From positions 4,739 through 68,738 of the forward strand of contig USLU01000024.1 in assembly GCA_900555635.1 (NCBI GenBank): DNA of 64,000 nt, in the 5' to 3' direction. The DNA is from an uncultured Bacteroides sp. (GTDB taxonomy: Bacteria > Bacteroidota > Bacteroidia > Bacteroidales > Bacteroidaceae). The notes below the pieces were generated by a model. That model made no database searches. It had not been told where the DNA came from and saw nothing but the letters and a program-made list of their open reading frames with translations. Both the position numbers and the translations under genes were made by a program. Positions 45,617 to 53,881 of the stretch are shown here, piece by piece. How positions within the stretch are numbered: the first letter of the stretch is position 1; every line of letters begins with the position of its first letter.

Positions 45617-46051
45617 ATGGAAAAATCGACAAAAAACAATTGCACTGTTGAAGCATCACGCAACACTACAGAAGCGAGTACATTTTCAAGTAATGAAATG
45701 ATGGTAAAAGCTAATGAGCTCTCAAAGGCATTCGGATCTGAAATTTACTTTAAATGTAATAATTGGCTGGAAAAACTTACATATAATACAATATGCTATT
45801 TAGAAGCAGCCGGAAGTTATTGTAGTATTCACATATCAAACAATAAAAAACTAACGATCGCTCAACCACTCGGGGAAATTATCAACTCTCTCCCATCCGA
45901 TACTTTTATTCGTGTACATCGTTCGTATGTGATAAATATAAAGTACGTCAACAAATATTACGGAAATATATTTTATATACAAGATACTATGATCCCTATC
46001 GGCAGAACATATAAAAAAGAAGCACTCTCACATTTTAATATCGTAACGTAA
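45617..46051 (+). CDS. Stand-alone LytTR DNA-binding protein (second copy)
   Basis: The 144-residue protein has an unstructured Ser/Thr-rich N-terminal stretch of about 45 residues, then a LytTR domain closely related to that at 36102: TICYLEAAGSYCSIHISNNKK, IRVHRSYVINIKYVNKYYGNIFYI, MIPIGRTYKKEA. No receiver domain is present. The two copies frame the TonB-receptor operon and the AraC gene. Their promoters match, which suggests that they are controlled together or control each other. Confidence 0.85.
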   Translation: MEKSTKNNCTVEASRNTTEASTFSSNEMMVKANELSKAFGSEIYFKCNNWLEKLTYNTICYLEAAGSYCSIHISNNKKLTIAQPLGEIINSLPSDTFIRVHRSYVINIKYVNKYYGNIFYIQDTMIPIGRTYKKEALSHFNIVT

Positions 46052-46090
46052 AGAAGTAGAATATAATTCATTAATGGAGTTCTACCTCCC

Positions 46091-46131
46091 TAATTTTGTA
46101 ACTTTGTAGCTATAACTGATTATTAAGGAGG
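46091..46131 (+). promoter_or_regulatory. Promoter and Shine-Dalgarno site of the marC-like gene
   Basis: Two -7-like elements stand side by side: TAATTTTG 46091-46098 and TAACTTTG 46099-46106. AAGGAGG at 46125-46131 is a strong Shine-Dalgarno, rare in this organism, five bases before a TTG codon. Confidence 0.6.
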
Positions 46132-46136
46132 AAATA

Positions 46137-46874
46137 TTGAACAATTATCAAATGGATACGTTTTCTACCAGCAAAGTAACTTCAAAACAATGCAGGAGTA
46201 TGTCGATAAGTAATCTTTTAATCATATTTTCATCCTCTTTTATGGCTTTGTTCCCAGTAATAAATCCGTTGGGAAATGGTTTTGTCGTAAATGGCTTCCT
46301 GATTGACTTAGATCCCAGACAACGAAAAACAGCTATCCAGAAACTTATTTTTAATTATGTACTAATTGGTATAGGTACATTAGTAATAGGGCACTTATTT
46401 TTATTGATGTTCGGACTAGCTATTCCTGTTATCCAATTGGGAGGTGGAATACTTATTTGTAAAACAGCAGTGGAATTATTAAGTGATACTGATCCCACTG
46501 AAAAAGAAGAATCCAGTCAAAAAATAACCGGATCAAAATGGCAGAATATACAACAAAAGATATTCTATCCAATAACCTTTCCTATCAGTATAGGTCCCGG
46601 TAGTATATCTGTCATATTCACTTTAATGGCTTCTTCTAGCGTGAAAGGAAAACTATTGCAAACAGGAGTCAATTATGCAGTAATTGCGCTAGTTATCATG
46701 TGTATGGCTGCAATATTATATATATTCCTTTCACAGGGTCAAAGAATTATCCAAAAAATAGGGCCAGTAGGTAATCAGATTATCAACAAACTAGTTGCTT
46801 TCTTCACTTTTTGCATAGGCATACAAATTAGTGTAACCGGTATATCACAGATATTTCATTTGAATATATTATGA
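46137..46874 (+). CDS. marC-like: MarC-family integral membrane protein
   Basis: The 245-residue protein has six hydrophobic spans and MarC signatures: MALFPVINPLGNGFVVNGFL near the N-terminus, LFGLAIPVIQLGGGILICKTAVELLS, and FPISIGPGSISVIFTLMASS. MarC (UPF0056) proteins are inner-membrane proteins of unclear function. The start is either TTG 46137, supported by the perfect Shine-Dalgarno five bases before it, or ATG 46152, 20 bases from that site; I favour TTG. It has its own promoter and is probably a single-gene unit. Confidence 0.82.
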   Translation: MNNYQMDTFSTSKVTSKQCRSMSISNLLIIFSSSFMALFPVINPLGNGFVVNGFLIDLDPRQRKTAIQKLIFNYVLIGIGTLVIGHLFLLMFGLAIPVIQLGGGILICKTAVELLSDTDPTEKEESSQKITGSKWQNIQQKIFYPITFPISIGPGSISVIFTLMASSSVKGKLLQTGVNYAVIALVIMCMAAILYIFLSQGQRIIQKIGPVGNQIINKLVAFFTFCIGIQISVTGISQIFHLNIL

Positions 46875-47140
46875 GTGAAAAGCTATCAATAGACAGCTGT
46901 ATATTTTAGAAGAATATTGCTGCCGCATGTGCTGTTTCATTGGATCCTGAGAAGTATTGTCAATCCGGAACTGTGCATCATTGACATATCCCGCCAATTG
47001 TTTAAATCGTGTATACATGTAAAGCATGACTCTTGCCTACTCGGCTATAGTATAGTATTTGTACCTTTAAAGTATGAAAATGTTACATAACGATGTCGGG
47101 GCGGAATAGAGTAAAACCGGTCTGCACCCGCTCAGGAGAT
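46875..47140. other. Non-coding stretch after the marC-like gene
   Basis: No gene, RNA or clear terminator is supported here. Only very short open frames occur. The stretch leads into the 22-bp repeat array. Confidence 0.5.
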
Positions 47141-47250
47141 AGCTGTGACACAACTTTTGCAGGGCTACACCCTTTTCTGCAGATGGTGTAGCCATCACCT
47201 CCAAAAGGTGTAGCCATCCGGGAGAAAGGGTGTAGCCCTGTCGGGAGGAC
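47141..47250. repeat. Tandem array with a 22-bp period, core GGTGTAGCC
   Basis: GGTGTAGCC starts at 47185, 47207 and 47229, exactly 22 bases apart, and its reverse complement GGCTACACC starts at 47163, again 22 bases away. AGGGCTACACCCTTT 47161-47175 is perfectly complementary to 47225-47239, so the array can fold into one large hairpin. A weaker unit may begin at 47141. The 22-bp period is the same as at 12850, with an unrelated core. Confidence 0.75.
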
Positions 47251-47425
47251 GGTTTACTGACACTGGGGATTGATAAATGTTATTTGACAAGTACCCCCAT
47301 ATATTATCTACAGATCGGAACACGCCCGTTTCCCGGAAGGCTTATGTACGGTCAGAAGCGCGCCAATTTCGGACTAAGTGTCCCCCTTTTGGACTTTCAG
47401 TTGTCGGGGGTACGAGTTAGGTTAC

Positions 47426-47433
47426 TAACTTTG
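47426..47433 (+). promoter_or_regulatory. Orphan -7 element
   Basis: TAACTTTG with a TTG at 47401-47403, 22 bases upstream. It points rightward to the tRNA-Ser region, where no plus-strand gene starts before 48026, so it could drive a short transcript ending at the hairpin at 47488-47517. Confidence 0.35.
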
Positions 47434-47480
47434 CTTTTTTAAGGGCTAAATAATGTCCGGTAGGACAGACATAAGGGAAT

Positions 47481-47517
47481 AAAAAAAAGTCCCACAAATC
47501 GCTGAATTTGTGGGACT
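47481..47517 (-). terminator. Intrinsic terminator of tRNA-Ser
   Basis: A perfect 12-bp stem (47488-47499 with 47506-47517), a 6-base loop, and on the minus strand a run of eight T. It lies 38 bases after the tRNA. Confidence 0.88.
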
Positions 47518-47554
47518 TGGCTGTTCATTATCCGGTTTTGCCCGGTTAGTTCAG

Positions 47555-47639
47555 CGGAGAGGGAGGGATTCGAACCCCCGGTACCTTTCAGTACAACGGT
47601 TTTCAAGACCGCCGCAATCGACCACTCTGCCACCTCTCC
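47555..47639 (-). tRNA. tRNA-Ser (anticodon TGA)
   Basis: On the minus strand the 85-base gene begins GGAGAGG and ends CCTCTCC plus discriminator G; CCA is not encoded. The anticodon loop is CTTGAAA with TGA as anticodon. A long variable arm (TGTACTGAAAGGTACC region) and the T-loop TTCGAAT mark it as a class II tRNA-Ser. An open frame that spans the tRNA is spurious. Confidence 0.95.
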
Positions 47640-47678
47640 AAAACTTCATTTCAGAAATGCTTTTCTGCTAAAGCGGTG

Positions 47679-47709
47679 CAAATGTACTATTCTTTTTTTT
47701 ATTAGCAAA
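47679..47709 (-). promoter_or_regulatory. tRNA-Ser promoter
   Basis: On the minus strand TTTG (47709-47706), a 19-base spacer and TACATTTG (47686-47679) give a textbook Bacteroides -33/-7 promoter about 40 bases before the tRNA. Confidence 0.75.
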
Positions 47710-47917
47710 ATTAATTGCAAAAATAAGTTGTAAGTAACGTTTAAAACTTACTCAGAAGACACTTTAAGCAGACAAATAGCGGAGCGGGTACTACCCGGAT
47801 ATCCCCCGGGGAGGGCAAAAGCCAAATCCCCCCAATATTAACCAATAGCCACGCAAGGAATCATCGGTGGACACGTCATTGCCAATTTATTCCATAATCA
47901 CTACCTAATAATAGTTA

Positions 47918-47939
47918 TTTTATGCTGTACAGCATAAAA
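47918..47939. promoter_or_regulatory. Perfect 22-bp palindrome upstream of pflB
   Basis: The two 11-base halves are exact reverse complements, with the centre ATGCTGTACAGCAT. It lies about 50 bases upstream of the pflB -7 element, where an activator of the Crp/Fnr or another dimeric class could bind. It is not followed by a T-run, so a terminator is unlikely. The rest of 47710-47917 holds nothing I can name. Confidence 0.6.
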
Positions 47940-47977
47940 AGGTCTAAGCACACGATGTGATTAAGGAAAAATTTCCG

Positions 47978-47985
47978 TAATTTTG
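47978..47985 (+). promoter_or_regulatory. -7 element of pflB
   Basis: TAATTTTG fits TAnnTTTG and is followed by GC; it lies about 40 bases before the pflB ATG. Confidence 0.6.
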
Positions 47986-48025
47986 CATCCCCAAAAGGAT
48001 AACATTACTTAACCCACTTAACAAA

Positions 48026-50263
48026 ATGAATTTTATGGAATTGAACAAAACCTTTATTGACGGGCTTTGGAGCAAAGAAATCAATGTTAGTGATTTCGTT
48101 AGTAAAAACATCACGCCCTATGCCGGAGATGCATCATTTCTGCAAGGACCTACCGAACGTACTAAATGTATCTGGGATCTTTGTCTAAAAGCACTTGAAG
48201 AGGAAAGAAACAATAATGGAGTACGCTCATTGGATAATGTTACAGTATCTACCATCACTTCCCATAAAGCCGGATATATAGATAAGGAGAATGAGCTTAT
48301 CGTTGGTTTGCAAACAGATGAACTGTTGAAGCGTGCCATTAAACCTTTCGGCGGTATCAACGTAGTAGCCAAAGCTTGCCACGAAAATGGCATGGAGGTT
48401 GATGAGAAAGTAAAAGATATCTTCACCCACTATCGCAAAACTCATAATGACGGAGTATTCGATGTATATACTGAAGAAATTCGTTCCTTCCGTTCACTCG
48501 GCTTTCTCACCGGTCTGCCCGACAACTATGCTCGTGGACGTATTATCGGTGACTACCGCCGCCTGGCACTTTATGGAATCGACCGTCTCATCGAAGCCAA
48601 AATGGAAGATTTGCATCACCTCACCGGCCCGATGACTGAAGCACGCATCCGCCTACGCGAAGAAGTAGCCGAACAAATCAGAGCTTTGAAAGATATCAAA
48701 ATAATGGGGGAATATTACGGACTCGACCTCAGCCGTCCGGCAACTTCGGCACAAGAAGCCGTACAATGGGTATATATGGCATACCTCGCCGCTGTAAAAG
48801 AACAAGATGGTGCAGCCATGTCCTTGGGTAACGTATCCTCCTTCCTCGATATCTTTATTGAATACGATTTGGCTCATGGCAAGATAAACGAAACCTTCGC
48901 ACAAGAGTTAATCGACCAGTTTGTTATCAAATTGCGCATGGTCCGCCATTTACGGATGCAGTCTTACAACGACATTTTTGCCGGAGATCCTACTTGGGTA
49001 ACAGAAGCCATCGGTGGACGCTTCAACGATGGACGCAGCAAGGTGACTAAAACATCTTTCCGTTTCTTGCAGACACTTTACAATCTAGGTGCTTCTCCCG
49101 AACCTAATATGACGGTACTTTGGAGTCCCCAACTGCCGGAAGGTTTCAAAGAGTTCTGCGCAAAAGTTTCAGTCGATACCAGCTCCATTCAATATGAAAA
49201 CGATGAATTAATGCGTGAAGTTCGTAATTGTGACGATTACGGTATTGCTTGCTGTGTATCTTACCAAGCAATCGGAAAACAAATCCAATTCTTCGGTGCA
49301 CGTGCCAACCTTGCCAAAGCACTATTGCTGGCTATCAACGGCGGACGTTGCGAAAACACAGGTACTGTTATGGTAAAAGGCATTCCCGTGCTGACCAGCG
49401 ACACCCTGAATTTTGAAGAAGTAATGAGCAATTACAAGAAAGTGTTGACTGAAATAGCTCGTGTCTATAACGAAGCCATGAATATTATTCATTACATGCA
49501 CGATAAGTATTATTATGAAAAGGCTCAAATGGCTTTTGTAGATACTGATCCACGCATTAACCTGGCTTATGGTGTAGCCGGACTTTCTATTGCGCTTGAC
49601 TCTTTATCAGCGATCAAATATGCCAAAGTTACCGCTCGCCGCAATGACATAGGCTTGACCGAAAGTTTTGATATTGATGGTGAATTCCCCTGCTTTGGTA
49701 ATAATGATGACCGTGTGGATCACCTCGGTGTAGACTTGGTTTATTACTTCAGCGAAGAATTGAAGAAATTACCAGTCTACAAGAATGCCCGTCCTACCCT
49801 TTCATTGCTTACAATTACATCCAATGTAATGTATGGCAAGAAAACCGGTGCTACCCCAGACGGACGTGCTAAAGGCGTTGCCTTTGCTCCGGGTGCCAAC
49901 CCCATGCACGGACGTGACAAAAACGGTGCTATTGCCTCCTTAAGTTCTGTAGCCAAACTGCGCTACCGTGATTCACAAGATGGTATCAGTAATACCTTCT
50001 CCATTGTTCCTAAATCATTAGGACCTACTCCGGAAGATCGTGTCGATAATCTGGTAACCATGATGGATGGCTACTTCACCAAAGGCGCCCATCACTTGAA
50101 TGTAAACGTTTTGAATCGTGAAATGCTGGAAGATGCCATGGAGCACCCTGAGAAATATCCTCAGCTCACTATCCGTGTTTCCGGTTATGCGGTAAACTTC
50201 GTGAAGTTGAGCCGTGAGCATCAGTTGGAAGTTATCAGCCGTTCATTCCACGAAAGAATGTAA
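48026..50263 (+). CDS. pflB: Pyruvate formate-lyase
   Basis: The 745-residue glycyl-radical enzyme converts pyruvate and CoA to acetyl-CoA and formate in anaerobic fermentation. The adjacent catalytic cysteines are in GIACCVSYQAIGKQIQFFGARANLAK (near 408-409), and the C-terminal radical glycine is in LTIRVSGYAVNF (near 719). DNYARGRIIGDYRRLALYG and DRVDHLGVDLVYYF also fit PflB. The Cys-Cys pair separates it from diol dehydratase-like relatives. A second in-frame ATG at 48035 is possible. It is followed one base later by its activating enzyme. The palindrome at 47918-47939 is the likely control site. Confidence 0.96.
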   Translation: MNFMELNKTFIDGLWSKEINVSDFVSKNITPYAGDASFLQGPTERTKCIWDLCLKALEEERNNNGVRSLDNVTVSTITSHKAGYIDKENELIVGLQTDELLKRAIKPFGGINVVAKACHENGMEVDEKVKDIFTHYRKTHNDGVFDVYTEEIRSFRSLGFLTGLPDNYARGRIIGDYRRLALYGIDRLIEAKMEDLHHLTGPMTEARIRLREEVAEQIRALKDIKIMGEYYGLDLSRPATSAQEAVQWVYMAYLAAVKEQDGAAMSLGNVSSFLDIFIEYDLAHGKINETFAQELIDQFVIKLRMVRHLRMQSYNDIFAGDPTWVTEAIGGRFNDGRSKVTKTSFRFLQTLYNLGASPEPNMTVLWSPQLPEGFKEFCAKVSVDTSSIQYENDELMREVRNCDDYGIACCVSYQAIGKQIQFFGARANLAKALLLAINGGRCENTGTVMVKGIPVLTSDTLNFEEVMSNYKKVLTEIARVYNEAMNIIHYMHDKYYYEKAQMAFVDTDPRINLAYGVAGLSIALDSLSAIKYAKVTARRNDIGLTESFDIDGEFPCFGNNDDRVDHLGVDLVYYFSEELKKLPVYKNARPTLSLLTITSNVMYGKKTGATPDGRAKGVAFAPGANPMHGRDKNGAIASLSSVAKLRYRDSQDGISNTFSIVPKSLGPTPEDRVDNLVTMMDGYFTKGAHHLNVNVLNREMLEDAMEHPEKYPQLTIRVSGYAVNFVKLSREHQLEVISRSFHERM

Positions 50264-50264
50264 T

Positions 50265-50990
50265 ATGATAAATGTTCATTCATACGAAAGTATGGGGACC
50301 TTTGACGGTCCAGGGTTACGCCTTGTAGTTTTTCTGCAAGGCTGCCCCTTTCGTTGTTTATATTGTGCCAATCCGGATACAATAGACGTAAAAGGCGGCA
50401 CTCCCACTCCACCGAATGAAATTCTTCAAATGGCAATCAGCCAAAAAGCATTCTTTGGGAAAAAAGGTGGAATTACCTTCTCTGGTGGAGAACCGACGCT
50501 ACAAGCCGAAGCACTTATACCATTATTCAAGGATTTAAAAGACAACGATATCCACATCTGTCTGGACACCAATGGTGGTATTTGGAATAATAATGTTGAA
50601 GAATTAGTAGGATTGACCGATCTTATCCTGCTTGATATCAAACAATTTAATCCCGAACGCCATCGTATGTTGACCGGACGTGGTAATGAACAAACTTTGC
50701 GTACCGCTAACTGGCTGGAGGAACATGCGCATCCTTTTTGGCTACGTTATGTATTAGTTCCCGGGTATAGTGACTTTGAGGAAGACATCCGCCTACTAGG
50801 AGAGCATTTTGGAAAATATCAAAATATTCAGCGAGTAGAAATTCTCCCCTACCATCGTTTAGGAGTACACAAGTATGAAGCTATGGGATGGGATTATCAA
50901 CTGAAAGAAGTAAAAGAAAATAGTCCGGAACAATTAGAACAAGCAGAAATGCTTTTCAAAGAATATTTTGCAAATGTGATTGTAAATTAG
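50265..50990 (+). CDS. pflA: Pyruvate formate-lyase activating enzyme
   Basis: The 241-residue radical SAM enzyme starts MINVHSYESMGTFDGPGLRLVVFLQGCPFRCLYCANPD, with the three cluster cysteines in GCPFRCLYC (about 27-34), then the TFSGGEPTLQ glycine-rich SAM motif and LDTNGG. It installs the glycyl radical on PflB. The frame is open from 50214 within pflB; the ATG one base after the pflB stop is preferred. The pair is clearly one operon. Confidence 0.95.
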   Translation: MINVHSYESMGTFDGPGLRLVVFLQGCPFRCLYCANPDTIDVKGGTPTPPNEILQMAISQKAFFGKKGGITFSGGEPTLQAEALIPLFKDLKDNDIHICLDTNGGIWNNNVEELVGLTDLILLDIKQFNPERHRMLTGRGNEQTLRTANWLEEHAHPFWLRYVLVPGYSDFEEDIRLLGEHFGKYQNIQRVEILPYHRLGVHKYEAMGWDYQLKEVKENSPEQLEQAEMLFKEYFANVIVN

Positions 50991-50995
50991 TGATT

Positions 50996-51023
50996 AGGAG
51001 GATGTGTCATAACTCATCCTCCT
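50996..51023. terminator. Two-way terminator between pflA and the anti-sigma-like gene
   Basis: AGGAGGATG 50996-51004 pairs perfectly with CATCCTCCT 51015-51023, followed by ATTTTAG. It separates the converging genes, which leave only 36 bases between their stops. Confidence 0.75.
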
Positions 51024-51026
51024 ATT

Positions 51027-52328
51027 TTAGTATGTCAGTCTTATCCCCGCCTGCAACGTAAAGTTACAAGGGTTTTCTTTTCTTATAGTTTGTACAAGCG
51101 AGCCATCGTCAAAGAAATAAGACACTCCGGGTTCTACGTATATACCTACCCGACTGCTTACATTATATTGTGCTCCTACAGCTCCCATCACAGAGACTTG
51201 TACGGGTTTTACAGTTTCACTTTCACTGCCTATTTTACCATATATACATTTTTCTACCGCACCACCTGCCGATACATACATTGTGAAAGATTTACTATCC
51301 ACAAAGTTCCAGTTGGCACGTACAGGAATGCCTAAATAATGAAGTTTCTGACTAAATTTCTCAGAACTATCATCATAAGTCACATCCGAAGCCAGATAAG
51401 TATAAGTCAGCCCCGTTTCTACAGAGAACCCCTTAGGTAGATTCTTTCGAACAGAAAATCCAAAACTAAGCGGTTGCTTATGGTCAACCGACGCAATTCT
51501 CTTTTCACGTTTCATTATATAGGGCAAGCCATCCTTAAACACCAGTTCCTGGCCAATAGGTATAGAAACAACTCCATTAGCAGTAGAACTTAAATCAAGT
51601 CTTCCAGGTCCGGGAGAATCATAGTAAAGATTCTGATCCATATCATTTCCCAACCCATTTCCTATACCGCTGGCATTAACAGACATTCCCATAGACCATC
51701 CTTTCGATTTAGAAGCAGACTTACGCTCCACCGGAAGATGAAGCTTATCTTTTCCGGATGGACGGCGTCTTTGTACCTGTTTAGGTTCTGCATCATCAGT
51801 TTTTTGTTTTTCAGTAGTTTCCATCCTAGTAACAGTTTCCTCAGCCTGACGATTATCAGTAGTAGTCTTTACTTCGGTAGAAACCGTTTCTTCTACTTGA
51901 CCATTCGAAGTGGGCAATTCTAGCTGTTGCGCTACCAAGGAATGTCTTGATACATTATTGGATGAACCTCCAAGTACTTGTTGAAGGGGCTCCACCATAT
52001 CAGTCTGTGTTGAAGGCGAGGTTTGTTCTGGAAGATTATCCGGAACCAGCGCTAACGCCGGTACATTAGTGCTACGCACTTCATCCCCCATTCTGCTTTG
52101 CAAGAGCCATAAGCTTACCGACGATACAGCTACCAATAATATAGCAGCAGCCGATACGGCCCAGCGACGGAACGGTATAAGTCTCGGCTTTCCGGTAGCC
52201 GAAACTTTGGAGGCTGACAAATCCTTCTCCAACCGTTCCCAACCGGAAACCGGTAATGGTTCGGAGTAGTCTTCCAGCCGCTCCTTTATCTTTTTCATCC
52301 ACAATTCATCTTCCATACGTTCTTTCAT
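51027..52328 (-). CDS. Anti-sigma-like membrane protein with a C-terminal beta-barrel domain
   Basis: The 433-residue protein has a charged cytoplasmic-type N-terminus (MKERMEDELWMKKIKERLEDY, residues 1-50), one membrane span (WAVSAAAILLVAVSSVSLWLL, about 55-75), a long low-complexity, Glu/Thr-rich linker (about 90-210) and a C-terminal barrel-like region (FGFSVRKNLPKGFSVETGLTYTYLASD, YLGIPVRANW, VGIYVEPGVSYFF, LQAGIRLTY). The N-terminal layout is like FecR/anti-sigma partners of ECF factors; the C-terminus is like PorT-family barrels. The ATG directly abuts the sigma factor stop. It may bridge the inner and outer membranes and pass an envelope signal (inference). Confidence 0.75.
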   Translation of the reverse strand: MKERMEDELWMKKIKERLEDYSEPLPVSGWERLEKDLSASKVSATGKPRLIPFRRWAVSAAAILLVAVSSVSLWLLQSRMGDEVRSTNVPALALVPDNLPEQTSPSTQTDMVEPLQQVLGGSSNNVSRHSLVAQQLELPTSNGQVEETVSTEVKTTTDNRQAEETVTRMETTEKQKTDDAEPKQVQRRRPSGKDKLHLPVERKSASKSKGWSMGMSVNASGIGNGLGNDMDQNLYYDSPGPGRLDLSSTANGVVSIPIGQELVFKDGLPYIMKREKRIASVDHKQPLSFGFSVRKNLPKGFSVETGLTYTYLASDVTYDDSSEKFSQKLHYLGIPVRANWNFVDSKSFTMYVSAGGAVEKCIYGKIGSESETVKPVQVSVMGAVGAQYNVSSRVGIYVEPGVSYFFDDGSLVQTIRKENPCNFTLQAGIRLTY

Positions 52329-52892
52329 TTATGCATTTTTTTTCATCCATTCGCGCACCTTCACTACTAAAGCCGCTTTGGCACGCGTTAATTGCGAAGC
52401 GGATGACTTTTCATTAATACCCAATAGTTGAGCTATCTCCTTATGGCTTTTTTCCTCAAAAACATATAAGTTGAATACAGTACGGTAGCCAGCAGGTAAT
52501 TCACTGATAAATTGCATTAACACTTTCTGAGGAATGGCATCTACTGACGATGCCTCCGGTTCCTCATACGCTTCGGGAGCATTCTCCAGCGCCGCCGTCT
52601 GGTTCATCACATCATTCTTCCGCAAATACTGCAATACCGTATTCACCATTACACGCTCCATCCACGCACGCAGGGAACCTTCTCCCCTCCAAGTGAATTT
52701 ATCAAAAGAATCAAAGAGTTTCAGGAAGCCATCATGCATTAAGTCTTGCGCAGTTTCCCGGTCACCGGCGTAACGAAGGCATACGCTAAGCATGCGCCCT
52801 GCATAATGCTCATACAGTTCTTTGCGGGCAATATTGTCTCCTCGCCTGCAACGTTCTGCCAGTATCTGTTCTTCCATTCTTTCTTTTAACAC
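52329..52892 (-). CDS. ECF-type RNA polymerase sigma factor
   Basis: The 187-residue protein has region 2 (ARKELYEHYAGRMLSVCLRYAGDRETAQDLMHDGFLKLFDSFDKF, SLRAWMERVMVNTVLQYLRK) and region 4 (ISELPAGYRTVFNLYVFEEKSHKEIAQLLGINEKSSASQLTRAKAAL). No extra domains are present. It heads a two-gene operon with the anti-sigma-like barrel protein. Its own target promoter is unknown. Confidence 0.92.
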   Translation of the reverse strand: MLKERMEEQILAERCRRGDNIARKELYEHYAGRMLSVCLRYAGDRETAQDLMHDGFLKLFDSFDKFTWRGEGSLRAWMERVMVNTVLQYLRKNDVMNQTAALENAPEAYEEPEASSVDAIPQKVLMQFISELPAGYRTVFNLYVFEEKSHKEIAQLLGINEKSSASQLTRAKAALVVKVREWMKKNA

Positions 52893-53056
52893 GTGTTTAC
52901 CTTATAAATGCAATGGGTACAAAAGTACTGCATCGTATAGAGAAGAAAATCACACTTTCATTTCTTTAACAGTCTAATGTGCAGTATTTAGCTATCATTC
53001 GTATTTTCAAAGTACGTAGAACATAAACAATTTAAAAAAGTAAAAACCTACCACGT

Positions 53057-53764
53057 ATGAAGAAATTGAGACTATCGATTATTGCTTTTATGCTTTTATT
53101 CCTTGTCATGCCTTTGCTCCAATCCTGTTTGGACGATTTAGATGACCCATACAAAGGTACGCTCTTTGCAGTCGGCACATTGAATGTGATAGAAGGAAAA
53201 GATTACTATTTTGCATTAGACGAAGGAAGTAAACTCTATCCGAGTGATACGACCCTCGTTCGTAATTATGCTGTGGTCGACGGACAACGGGCATTCATCT
53301 ATTTCACCAAGTTGGAAGAGCCTTTAGCCGGTTATGAATACAATGCGCAAATTAACCACATCGAAAACATCTTGACCAAAGACATCTATTCCATGCCAGC
53401 CGAAAAAGCAGATAGCATTGGGGATGACCGTATCAATGCCACTGATTTGTGGATTACAGGAGATTATCTGAATATAAAATATCAGATTTACCATAGCAAC
53501 GACCAAGCCAAGAAGCACATGCTTAATTTGGTCATAAACGAAGCGTCTACCGGAGAGAATGATAAGCCAGATTATCTGACTCTGGAATTCCGCCAAAATG
53601 CATACAATGACTCCCCCCTCATGCTGGGTACAGGACTGGTTTCTTTTAAACTAGACAATGTTGCAGACATGCTGAAAGACAGAAAAGGATTGAATATTCG
53701 AATTAATAGTATCTATGACGGCGAAAAATATATCACCGTCGACCTGAAAAAAGAAGAGAAATAA
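53057..53764 (+). CDS. NigD-like lipoprotein
   Basis: The 235-residue protein has a lipoprotein signal (MLLFLVMPLLQSCLDDLDDP, Cys near 24), then the pattern of NigD-like proteins: LFAVGTLNVIEGKDYYFALDEGSKLYPSD, DGQRAFIYFTKLEEPLAGYEYNAQINHI and a C-terminal FRQNAYNDSPLMLGTGLVSFKLDN. The family is restricted to Bacteroidales; the name comes from a bacteriocin-linked operon and the molecular role is unknown. It is a single gene, divergent from the sigma factor and followed by a terminator. Confidence 0.82.
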   Translation: MKKLRLSIIAFMLLFLVMPLLQSCLDDLDDPYKGTLFAVGTLNVIEGKDYYFALDEGSKLYPSDTTLVRNYAVVDGQRAFIYFTKLEEPLAGYEYNAQINHIENILTKDIYSMPAEKADSIGDDRINATDLWITGDYLNIKYQIYHSNDQAKKHMLNLVINEASTGENDKPDYLTLEFRQNAYNDSPLMLGTGLVSFKLDNVADMLKDRKGLNIRINSIYDGEKYITVDLKKEEK

Positions 53765-53810
53765 ATCTTCTTTTTAGTAGCCTACTTTTTACATCTCAAT
53801 AATTAGGCAA

Positions 53811-53842
53811 AACGGAGTGACACAGTGATTGTGCCACTCCGT
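53811..53842 (+). terminator. Terminator of the NigD-like gene
   Basis: ACGGAGTG 53812-53819 pairs with CACTCCGT 53835-53842, with an inner CACA/TGTG pair, followed by CTTATTAT. Confidence 0.7.
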
Positions 53843-53881
53843 CTTATTATCCTTCCATTCCCTATTATTTCGTAGATAACT

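Noticed and set aside
47439..47633. Open frame of 64 codons on the minus strand
   Set aside because: It is tRNA-Ser and its trailer read as protein; this is a common false gene.
48026..50263. Glycerol or choline-type glycyl-radical enzyme
   Set aside because: The adjacent catalytic cysteines and the neighbouring activating enzyme without extra ferredoxin domain fit pyruvate formate-lyase.
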